Assembly (NCBI RefSeq): GCF_010367455.1
Contig: NZ_WRPR01000055.1
Coordinates: 1-64,000, forward strand
DNA from: Candidatus Laterigemmans baculatus
GTDB taxonomy: Bacteria; Planctomycetota; Planctomycetia; Pirellulales; Pirellulaceae
Direction: 5' to 3'
Length of the DNA: 64,000 nucleotides
Positions 16,159-24,586 of this stretch are shown piece by piece. Every line of letters starts with the position of its first letter. Position 1 is the first letter of the stretch. The notes under the pieces were generated by a model that was given only the letters and a program-made list of their open reading frames with translations, did not search any database and was not told where the DNA came from. The position numbers and the translations under genes were made by a program.

Positions 16159-17541
16159 ATGGTCCTTCGCTCGTCGGTTTCTCGTCGTCGGTTCCTCACC
16201 CAAAGCTCGATGCTCGGAGCGGCCGCCGGGCTCGGCTCCTCCATGCTGGGGTCATCGTCGCTGCCATCAAACGCGCTGGCTGCGGCCGATTCGCCCAATG
16301 AAAAATTGAACGTGGCCTTCATCGGGGTTGGAGGACGCGGGGGAGCCAATCTGAACTCCATCACCGCCGACCCCTCGGTGAACGTGGTCGCGCTCTGCGA
16401 TGTCAGTGAAAGCCATCTTCGCGCGGCGGCCGACAAGTATCCCCAGGCGAAGCAGTTCCGGGATTTCCGCCGACTCTACGACGACGCCGCAGCAATCGAC
16501 GCCGTCGTCGTCAGCACCCCCGAACACACCCACGCCTTCGCGACGATGCCGGCGCTCGAGCTCGGCAAGCACGTCTACTGCGAAAAGCCGCTCGCCCACA
16601 ACATTGGCGAAACGCGGAAGCTCACCGAGGCCGCCAAGCGTGCCGGGGTCGCCACGCAGATGGGGACTCAAATTCACGGAATGCCGAACTACCGCCGCGT
16701 CGTCGAGCTGATCCAGTCGGGGGCGATCGGACCGGTCCGCGAAGCCCATGTGTGGGTCTCTCGCGCCTGGGGCCTGCAGAGCAAGCAGGAAGCCGAACAG
16801 AATAAGGACATCGTCTTCGTCACCGAACGGCCGCGGGAAGCGATGCAGCCCCCGGCGGATCTCGATTGGGATCTGTGGCTCGGCCCGGCGCCGAAGCGGC
16901 CCTATCACGAGGTTTATATGCCGGGGCCGAAATGGTACCGCTGGTGGGACTTTGGCAGCGGCACGATGTCGGATCTCGGCAGCCACTGGAACGACCTTCC
17001 CTTCTGGGCGCTCAAGCTCGACGCCCCGCGAACCATCGAAGCGATCGGTCCCAAGCCGCATCCGGAGATCGCTCCCGCTTCGATGACCGCGATCTATCAG
17101 TACGGTCCCCGCGGCGAAATGCCCGCCTGCCGCGTGACCTGGCACCAAGGCACCCACCGTCCCGAGATCTGGAAAGTGGGCAAAATTCCCCAGTGGAACA
17201 ATGGGGTGCTGTTCATCGGCGACTCGGGGATGCTGCTCGCCGACTACGGCAAGCACCTGTTGCTGCCGGAGGATAAGTTCGTCGACTTCGAACGTCCCGA
17301 ACCGTTCATTCCCGACTCGCCTGGCCACCACCAGGAGTGGGTGATCGCTTGCAAGACTGGAGCGGCGACCGGCAGCCCGTTTAGCTACGCCGGACCGCTG
17401 ACCGAAGCCAACCACCTCGGCAACGTCGCCTTCCGAGCAGGCAAGAAACTCGAATGGGACGCCGCGGCGATGCGGGCCACGAACTGCCCCGAAGCCGACG
17501 CCTTCATCAGCCGCGAACCCAGAAAAGGTTGGAGCCTTTGA
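16159..17541 (+). CDS. Tat-exported Gfo/Idh/MocA family oxidoreductase
   Basis: This 460-residue NAD(P)-dependent oxidoreductase acts on an unknown sugar or cyclitol. The N-terminus has a twin-arginine signal ([10 protein letters not shown], then a long hydrophobic stretch to SNALAAAD), so the mature protein is probably periplasmic. The Rossmann motif [13 protein letters not shown] starts near residue 52, and the family EKPLAHN with its catalytic Lys follows at about residue 140. The segment [16 protein letters not shown] carries the active-site His region. I start at the ATG at 16159 because the open frame upstream is Arg/Pro-rich and has no Tat motif. Such exported oxidoreductases are numerous in planctomycetes. 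Confidence 0.92.
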   Translation: MVLRSSVSRRRFLTQSSMLGAAAGLGSSMLGSSSLPSNALAAADSPNEKLNVAFIGVGGRGGANLNSITADPSVNVVALCDVSESHLRAAADKYPQAKQFRDFRRLYDDAAAIDAVVVSTPEHTHAFATMPALELGKHVYCEKPLAHNIGETRKLTEAAKRAGVATQMGTQIHGMPNYRRVVELIQSGAIGPVREAHVWVSRAWGLQSKQEAEQNKDIVFVTERPREAMQPPADLDWDLWLGPAPKRPYHEVYMPGPKWYRWWDFGSGTMSDLGSHWNDLPFWALKLDAPRTIEAIGPKPHPEIAPASMTAIYQYGPRGEMPACRVTWHQGTHRPEIWKVGKIPQWNNGVLFIGDSGMLLADYGKHLLLPEDKFVDFERPEPFIPDSPGHHQEWVIACKTGAATGSPFSYAGPLTEANHLGNVAFRAGKKLEWDAAAMRATNCPEADAFISREPRKGWSL

Positions 17542-17549
17542 AAGAAGGT

Positions 17550-17827
17550 TTCAGGTAGCAGGTTTTTCATCGTACTCGTACTCAGCGCAGCGGTACTCGT
17601 ACTCGTACTCGAATCCGGTCCAGCGATTTCCACAATCCCGACTCGAGTACCGCTGTGCTGAGTACGAGTACCGCTGTGCTGAGTACGAGTACCGCTGTGC
17701 TGAGTACGAGTACCGCTTCGCTGAGTACGAGTACCGCTTCGCTGAGTACGAGTACCGCTTCGCTGAGTACGAGTACCGCTTCGCTGAGTACGAGTACCGC
17801 TTCGCTGAGTACGTCCTGCTACCTGAA
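17550..17827. repeat. Family D array: GTACTC/GAGTAC repeats bounded by inverted repeats
   Basis: A perfect 13-bp inverted repeat bounds the block: TTCAGGTAGCAGG at 17550-17562 and CCTGCTACCTGAA at 17815-17827. Inside, GTACTC hexamers and related words lead to eight tandem copies of a 21-bp unit (CGAGTACCGCTGTGCTGAGT plus A) at 17644-17811. The first three copies read TGTGCT and the last five TTCGCT. The tandem gives open frames that are not real genes. A second block with the same boundaries is at 36807-37075. It lies between convergent genes. Confidence 0.88.
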
Positions 17828-17829
17828 CC

Positions 17830-18690
17830 CTAGCTCCCCCCCATCCACTCGACGATCATCAGTCCTAGACCGCTGAGGGTGGTGAAGAAGCCGAGGGCGT
17901 AGACGAGGCCCACGACCGGGTGCTCGGAGAGTTGGCCGAGGAATTTGTGCCACAGGAAGAGGGTCGTCAGGCCGGAGCCGGCCGACTCCATGAAGCCGAC
18001 GACCGTCAGCCAGAGCCGCGCGATGCCCTGCAGCACCAAGCCGGTGATGATGCAGCCCCACACGATCGACGGATTGGCGGCATAGGTCTTGAGCGTGAGG
18101 GCCAATCCGGTCGCTTCCTCACCGGCCGAAGCGGCGTTGACGATCGAGACCGCCGCGAAGGTGAAGAACGAGACGAAGACGAGCATGACGGCCAGGAACC
18201 AGCCCGGCATTCCCGCATTGTTGGTGCGGTAATTCATCTGCTCGTGCTCTTTCATGTCGGCGACCGCTTTGTCGAGCTGGTAGTGCCCGAGTCCGCCGCT
18301 GGCCACTTGAGCCTTCGCCTCCTGGTAGCCCGAGAGCCTTTCGCCGGTCTGCAGGTTCATCCCGCAGTTGGTGCACAGGACCGTTCCCGGCTTGATCGAT
18401 CCTCCGCAGGCCGGGCAGGTGGGGCCGCTGGCCGCCCGCAGCCCCTCTTCTTCGAACAGGTCGTCGAGCCCGCCGGCCGGCGCGGCCGCCGCGGGGCGGG
18501 CGGCCATCGTCGCAGCCGGACGGCCCGGGGCGGCGGAACGCGTCCCCCCAGCAGGAGCGCCAGCAGCTGCGGGAGCGGCTGCCGGGACGCGGACGGTCTG
18601 CTGGCAAGCGGGGCATTTCACCGCTTTGCCGGCGAACTCGTCTTTGACGGCCATCGATTTGCCGCAGGCACACTGAACGCGAATCGGCAT
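17830..18690 (-). CDS. Double zinc-ribbon membrane protein, function unknown
   Basis: This 286-residue protein has an N-terminal ribbon of the type VQCACGK...VKCPACQ (residues 5-30), an Ala/Pro/Gly-rich linker, and a second ribbon CPACGG...CTNCGMN at about residues 95-115. Three hydrophobic segments follow at about residues 165-190, 205-235 and 260-282. The N-terminal ribbon pattern with AGKxVKCPAC is common to many planctomycete proteins and is like the one at 4091-5785. No catalytic motif is visible. A role as a membrane-tethered sensor or scaffold is only a guess. The stop codon is a few bp from the edge of the family D repeat array. Confidence 0.78.
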   Translation of the reverse strand: MPIRVQCACGKSMAVKDEFAGKAVKCPACQQTVRVPAAAPAAAGAPAGGTRSAAPGRPAATMAARPAAAAPAGGLDDLFEEEGLRAASGPTCPACGGSIKPGTVLCTNCGMNLQTGERLSGYQEAKAQVASGGLGHYQLDKAVADMKEHEQMNYRTNNAGMPGWFLAVMLVFVSFFTFAAVSIVNAASAGEEATGLALTLKTYAANPSIVWGCIITGLVLQGIARLWLTVVGFMESAGSGLTTLFLWHKFLGQLSEHPVVGLVYALGFFTTLSGLGLMIVEWMGGS

Positions 18691-18857
18691 GGTTCGGATT
18701 GATCGGAAGCGAGGGGGAGGAGAGCGGGTGGGGGAGCCACTCGCTCATCTTAATCGATTCGAGGATAAGAATCGCGGGAGTTGTGGGAATCTCGGTTGGG
18801 GGGAAGGTGGCTTCCGCCTCACCGCCGATCGTCCCCGTCTGGCTTCTCCTGCCACAC

Positions 18858-18989
18858 TGACAGCAACTGCCGGCACGACGCCGAGCGGAACGGGACGAAA
18901 ACGCGGCAAGTCTTTTGCTGTCAATGCTTTGCGCGTTGTTCTTTGGCTCGTGGCACGCCGCTTGCTTCGAGGGGGGACTCAATGCTTTG
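18858..18989 (+). promoter_or_regulatory. Possible regulator-binding repeats around the groESL promoter
   Basis: TGACAGCAA at 18858-18866 is the exact inverse of TTGCTGTCA at 18915-18923. In addition the 11-bp word TCAATGCTTTG occurs at 18921-18931 and again at 18979-18989, on either side of the sigma-54-like site. Repeats so placed are what one would expect for an enhancer-binding protein or a repressor, but no protein is known to bind them here. Confidence 0.35.
18951..18966 (+). promoter_or_regulatory. Sigma-54 (-24/-12) promoter of groES-groEL
   Basis: TGGCACGCCGCTTGCT matches the sigma-54 consensus TGGCACG-N4-TTGCW at every defined position, on the same strand as and about 125 bp upstream of the groES ATG. 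Transcription would start near 18976. No CIRCE element (TTAGCACTC-N9-GAGTGCTAA) is present in the 399-bp region upstream of groES, so the usual HrcA control is not evident. The surrounding gap has no gene. Confidence 0.72.
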
Positions 18990-19089
18990 ACTGTCAAACG
19001 CGGTTCGCTGAAGGTGCATCCACGACGCCCGCAGCGGCCCTCTTTCACACGACCGTTTCGATTAATTATTCCCTGGAGGTGAGACGGAA

Positions 19090-19410
19090 ATGGCGACTGC
19101 CACACAGAAACCGAAGACCAGCGTCAAATTGCAACCGATCGGCGAGCGGATTGTTTTGCAGCGGGAAGAGGGCGAGGACGTGACCAAGGGGGGAATCGTG
19201 CTCCCTGATTCGGCGAAGGAGAAGCCGGCCCGCGGGACGGTCGTGGCGCTCGGGACGGGCAAGCTGCTCGACGATGGGACGCGGTCGAAGAGCCAGTTGA
19301 AGGAAGGCGACCGCGTGCTCTTCAGCAGCTACGCGGGCGAGACCGTGGAGATCGGCAACGTCGAGTACCTGTTGATGCGCGAGGACGACGTCCTGGCTGT
19401 CATCGGCTGA
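19090..19410 (+). CDS. groES: Co-chaperonin GroES
   Basis: This 106-residue co-chaperonin forms the heptameric lid of GroEL. The N-terminus is extended by about ten residues (MATATQKPKTS) before the canonical VKLQPIGERIVLQREE. The mobile loop EDVTKGGIVLPDSAKEKP is intact, as are RGTVVALGTGKLLDDG and VLFSSYAGETVEIGNVEYLLMREDDVLAVI. A clear GGAGGTGAG Shine-Dalgarno precedes the ATG. It lies 86 bp before groEL and about 125 bp after a sigma-54-like promoter. Confidence 0.97.
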   Translation: MATATQKPKTSVKLQPIGERIVLQREEGEDVTKGGIVLPDSAKEKPARGTVVALGTGKLLDDGTRSKSQLKEGDRVLFSSYAGETVEIGNVEYLLMREDDVLAVIG

Positions 19411-19490
19411 TTCTGCGATCGGCTGATTTTGTGAGCGGCTAATTCCTTCGGTCGCAGGTTCCCCACCTCAATTCACCACCCAATTTATAG

Positions 19491-21119
<1,629 letters not shown>

Positions 21120-21170
21120 GATCGCCGTGCGTAAGGATCGCGGTGCAATCGCACGCGAATCTCCAAGCCA

Positions 21171-21207
21171 ACCCCGGTGCTCGGCGAGCGAGCATCGGGG
21201 TTTTTTT
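21171..21207 (+). terminator. Rho-independent terminator of groESL
   Basis: ACCCCGGTGCTCG pairs with CGAGCATCGGGGT, with one G.U pair and a short loop, followed by a run of T from 21200. It is located 50 bp after the groEL stop. Confidence 0.92.
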
Positions 21208-21290
21208 GTCCGCCACGCGAAGTGGCCCGTTTCCGCTATCTTGCGGGTGGTGTCGGCCCGCGTCCGCGCATGGACTCGGACTCGAATCCG

Positions 21291-21311
21291 GTACTGAGTA
21301 CTGAGTACTGC
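21291..21311. repeat. Short TACTGAG heptanucleotide tract
   Basis: Three tandem copies of a 7-bp GTACTGA word lie just after the groESL terminator and before the operon at 21388. The same 7-bp word forms a longer tract within 36943-36990 and, as its complement, at the end of fliW. Confidence 0.8.
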
Positions 21312-21387
21312 GGACGCAAGCCTCAGCCGGCCTCGGTTCGACTCCTGCTCCCGAATCCCGCTTGACCTTTCCCTTTGGAGAACCGCG

Positions 21388-22734
21388 ATGAATGGGCCTC
21401 GCCGTCGCGCGATCCTGGCCGGCCTGCTGTTGTGGGGACTGGTCGGGGGCGTCACGACGTACGCGCTTTGGGACTCCGGGGCGACGGCTCCGGTATCCGC
21501 TTCGGGATCGCCCCCGCCGTCGGTTCCGTTCCAACTCAGTCGCTACTTCACGACCGGTTCCGCTTCGTTGCAGCTGAGCGTGCCGGCACCGGTGAGCCTG
21601 CGACGCGGCGATCCGATTTTCACCCTCGATGCCAAAGGGAACTGGATACAGGCGGGGTACCTGACCGCCACCGCGCAGGGCGAACGGGCCAAAGCGGGCA
21701 CCCTTGCCACGGCCCTCTGGTATAGCTCGGCGGTCGATCCGGATCGGTGCCGGTTCGAGTATCACCGCAATCGGGGCAGCCTGGGCGAGGTCGTGCGAAC
21801 GCTGCTGCCACCGGAGAAGCGAGAGCGGATTGAGGATTTGATCCGGGAATCGATCGAGCTCAACGCCGCAGATATCACCGCGGCGATCCGGCCGATTGTG
21901 ACCCGCTCGCTCACCCAGTCGGTGCCGGTGGTGGAACGGGCGCTCAAGCGTTCGATCGCCGCCCATCGCGACGAGCTGGAAACGCTCGGCGAACGCTATC
22001 GGGAGGAGATCGTCAACGAACGGCTCCTGCCGCTAGTCCGCGAAGAGGTGATGCCGAGCGTGCGAAAGCATGGCCAGCCGGTCGCCGAGGAGATCGGTCG
22101 CGAGCTTTGGGAGCGGGCGTCGCTGTGGCGGTTTGGCTGGCGTGCCCTGTACGACCGAACGCCGCTACCGGAGCGCGACTTGTTCAAGGATGAATGGGAG
22201 CGATTCGTCAACGAAGAGGCGATTCCGGTATTCGAACAGCACATGGACGAGCTGATCGAGGCCCAGCGGCGGGTCTTCGCGGAGATGTCCCGCAACCCGC
22301 GAGTCCGCGAGGAGCTCGGGGAAGTGGTCCAGGAACTGGCCAGGGACCAGGAGCTGCAACAGCTGGTGACGGCGATCGTGCGGGAGTCGATTCTGGAGAA
22401 TCAAGAGCTCCGCGACGTGTGGGCCGAGAATTGGCGGCAGGAGGACGCCCGCCGCGCCATCCGCTTGACCGGCCAGCGTCTCGACCCGGTGGTTCGCCAG
22501 ATCGGTGACGAGATTTTTGGCACCCGCGAAACGGGCATCGAGCCCGCCTTTGCCAAGGTGCTTCGCAATCAAATCCTGGGCAAAGACCGCCGCTGGATCG
22601 TCGCCATTCCCAGCGACCAGACGGTCCATCGCGGCGAGGTCTATCCGGTCCGCATCGCCACCGAAAGCGAACCCTTTCCGCTGCTCATCCTCGCCTCGCC
22701 CCCCGAAGAATTGCCCCACGAACCGCTCGAATGA
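21388..22734 (+). CDS. Membrane-anchored helical protein of an Mla-like operon, novel
   Basis: This 448-residue protein has one N-terminal membrane segment (ILAGLLLWGLVGGVTTYAL) and a large, probably extracytoplasmic, remainder. A short beta-rich section with LRRGDPIFTLDAKGNWIQAGYL (about residues 72-92) is followed by 250 residues of charged helix (for example RIEDLIRESIELNAADIT and EELGEVVQELARDQELQQL), then another beta-rich end near RWIVAIPSDQTVHRGEVYPVRI. I do not recognise a family. It has no canonical MCE motif. Its stop overlaps the start of the ABC ATPase-permease fusion (ATGA), so the two are translationally coupled. It occupies the place an MCE-type (MlaD-like) periplasmic subunit would take, and that is my inference for its role. 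Confidence 0.72.
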   Translation: MNGPRRRAILAGLLLWGLVGGVTTYALWDSGATAPVSASGSPPPSVPFQLSRYFTTGSASLQLSVPAPVSLRRGDPIFTLDAKGNWIQAGYLTATAQGERAKAGTLATALWYSSAVDPDRCRFEYHRNRGSLGEVVRTLLPPEKRERIEDLIRESIELNAADITAAIRPIVTRSLTQSVPVVERALKRSIAAHRDELETLGERYREEIVNERLLPLVREEVMPSVRKHGQPVAEEIGRELWERASLWRFGWRALYDRTPLPERDLFKDEWERFVNEEAIPVFEQHMDELIEAQRRVFAEMSRNPRVREELGEVVQELARDQELQQLVTAIVRESILENQELRDVWAENWRQEDARRAIRLTGQRLDPVVRQIGDEIFGTRETGIEPAFAKVLRNQILGKDRRWIVAIPSDQTVHRGEVYPVRIATESEPFPLLILASPPEELPHEPLE

Positions 22735-24386
22735 AACGCCCGTTGATCCTCCACCACGTGACGGTCGAAGCTGGCGGCCAACGCTTGCTCAGCGACGTGT
22801 CGGTGGAAATGCCCGATGGACAGATCACCGTCATCGTCGGCGGAAGCGGTGCCGGTAAATCGGTGCTGCTGCGGATTCTCGCGGGGCTGATCCCACAGAC
22901 CGACGGGGTGATTCGCTGGACCGGTGCGATCGATCACGGTCCCGGTGGATCGCTCGGCCGCATCGGAATCGTGTTTCAGCAATTTGCCCTGTTCGACGAA
23001 CTCTCGCCGCTGGCCAACGTGCGCTTTGCGGTTGACCATCGGCGGCGAAAAGACCAACCGCCGGAACAGACGCCGCGACAGTGGCTCGAGGAGCTTCGCG
23101 TCCCCGTGGGCGTTCCCGTCGCTGCGCTCAGCGGAGGTCAGAAGCAACGGCTGGCGATCGCCCGCACGCTGGCGGCCGACCCCGAAGTCGTGCTGTACGA
23201 CGAGCCAACCTCCGGCTTGGATGCGGCCAGCGGGCGGCAGGTGGCTCGCTTGATCCGCCGCACGCAGGAGACGCATCGACGCACGAGCATCGTCGTCACG
23301 CACGACTACGAAACCCTGCTTCCGATCGCCGACCACGTGTTGCTGCTCGACTCGGAAACAAAGCAGCTCGTTCCGGTGCCCCGCCAGCAGTGGGAAGAAA
23401 TCCCCGACCGGATGCAACCGGTGCGGCGGCCCGACGATCCGCAGCGAAAGCTCGAACCGCCGGCGGAAACGCCCCCCGATGCTGCCAAGACGCCTGCTGC
23501 GAAGACGCCTGCTGCGAAGTCGACTGCGGCGAAGAAGGGTGGCTCGCGGGAAGGGGCGCATTGGCTCGGCCGCTCGGGCCAGCGGAGCGTGACGGCGGTC
23601 GGGGATCTGCTGGAGACCAGCGGGCATGCGCTGCTCAGTATGCTGCGGCTGCCGCTGGACCTGATTCCCCGCTGGCCCCGCGTCGGCTGGGGGCTGCGGT
23701 TTTTGGCCCATTACCTGCGGTTGGTCTGCGGCCCATCGGCGTGGGTCTATCTGTGGTTCAGCGGGTTGATCGTGGGCTTCACATCGACCTACTTCACCTT
23801 CCGCTTTTTGCCCTACGAGTTGTACACCAAGCCGTTGTTGCTGGAGGATTTGCTGGCGGCGATCGGGTTTGCCCTCTATCGAGTGCTGGTGCCGGTGCTC
23901 GCGACCGTGCTGGTTGCCGCCCGCTGCGGTGCCGCGGTGGCCGCGGACGTGGGGGTCAAACGCTACGGAGCGCAGGTCGAAGCACTGCAGACTCTGGGGG
24001 TTCGTCCGCCGGCTTACTTGCTGACGCCGATTCTGATCGCGTTCATTGTGGGGACGCCGATTCTCGAGGCGATCGCCTTCCACTCGGCCCGCCTGATCAG
24101 CATGGTCAGTTTTATCGCCACCCATCCCCAGCAAGGTCCTTATTTCTGGGAGCTGCACTTCGCCAGTCGTCTGCACCAGAGCGACTCGCTGGTCTACAAC
24201 GGCTTTGGATGGCTGATGCTGAAGACCGTGCTCTGCGGAGTGGGCGTGGCCGCGATCAGCTATTACCGGGGGCTGCGGCCCAAACAATCGGCGCGGGATG
24301 TCAGCGAGGCGATCACTTCGACGGTGCTGTGGGCCACGCTGTACGTCCTGTTCATCCACTTCCTGATAGCGTTCTACGAGTTTTAG
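22731..24386 (+). CDS. ABC transporter with fused ATPase and MlaE-type permease
   Basis: This is a single 551-residue chain. Residues 1 to about 230 are an ABC ATPase of MlaF type: Walker A GGSGAGKSVLL (about 37-47), Q-loop region FQQFALFDELS, signature LSGGQKQRLA, Walker B VVLYDEPTSGLD, and H-loop VVTHD. A linker at about 235-290 contains an AAKTPAAKTPAAKS repeat encoded by 15-bp tandem copies. Residues 290-551 are an MlaE/YrbE-like permease with several membrane spans and the family-like AARCGAAVAADVGVKRYGAQVEALQTLGV region. In known Mla systems MlaF and MlaE are separate proteins that move phospholipids between membranes. The substrate here is unknown. It is coupled to the upstream anchored protein gene by a 4-bp overlap. 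Confidence 0.85.
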   Translation: MKRPLILHHVTVEAGGQRLLSDVSVEMPDGQITVIVGGSGAGKSVLLRILAGLIPQTDGVIRWTGAIDHGPGGSLGRIGIVFQQFALFDELSPLANVRFAVDHRRRKDQPPEQTPRQWLEELRVPVGVPVAALSGGQKQRLAIARTLAADPEVVLYDEPTSGLDAASGRQVARLIRRTQETHRRTSIVVTHDYETLLPIADHVLLLDSETKQLVPVPRQQWEEIPDRMQPVRRPDDPQRKLEPPAETPPDAAKTPAAKTPAAKSTAAKKGGSREGAHWLGRSGQRSVTAVGDLLETSGHALLSMLRLPLDLIPRWPRVGWGLRFLAHYLRLVCGPSAWVYLWFSGLIVGFTSTYFTFRFLPYELYTKPLLLEDLLAAIGFALYRVLVPVLATVLVAARCGAAVAADVGVKRYGAQVEALQTLGVRPPAYLLTPILIAFIVGTPILEAIAFHSARLISMVSFIATHPQQGPYFWELHFASRLHQSDSLVYNGFGWLMLKTVLCGVGVAAISYYRGLRPKQSARDVSEAITSTVLWATLYVLFIHFLIAFYEF

Positions 24387-24388
24387 AA

Positions 24389-24559
24389 ATGGATAAGAAG
24401 GCGAAGAAGCGGCTCGAAGTGATCAACAAGAAGCTGCAGACCTTGCGCCCACGGTTGACCGGAGCCAAGCAGCAAGCCGACGACATGTCTGAAATCGCGG
24501 CGCTCGAAAAGGAGATCCAGGACTTGGAAACCGAGGCGGCGAAACTGAAGGAGTCGTGA
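24389..24559 (+). CDS. Small coiled-coil protein
   Basis: This 56-residue protein starts 2 bp after the stop of the transporter fusion. It is highly charged and predicted to be a coiled coil (KRLEVINKKLQTLRPRL; EIAALEKEIQDLETEA). The tight spacing makes co-translation with the transporter likely. Very similar short Lys/Glu-rich proteins are, as far as I recall, common in planctomycetes, with no known role. Confidence 0.72.
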   Translation: MDKKAKKRLEVINKKLQTLRPRLTGAKQQADDMSEIAALEKEIQDLETEAAKLKES

Positions 24560-24586
24560 GTGCCTCCGGTTCCGGAGAGGGGACCT

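Noticed and set aside
17644-17811. Possible CRISPR array
   Set aside because: The eight units are contiguous tandem copies without unique spacers, and no cas gene is nearby.
17655-17876. An open frame of LSTSTAS repeats
   Set aside because: It is produced by the 21-bp tandem, whose length is a multiple of three; it has no start signal or family support.
18691-19089. CIRCE element for HrcA control of groESL
   Set aside because: No TTAGCACTC-N9-GAGTGCTAA match was found on either strand of the region.
21388-22734. MCE (MlaD-type) domain in the transporter partner
   Set aside because: I looked for the compact MCE beta-barrel signature after the membrane span and found only a short glycine-poor beta segment and long helices; a profile search would be needed to exclude it.
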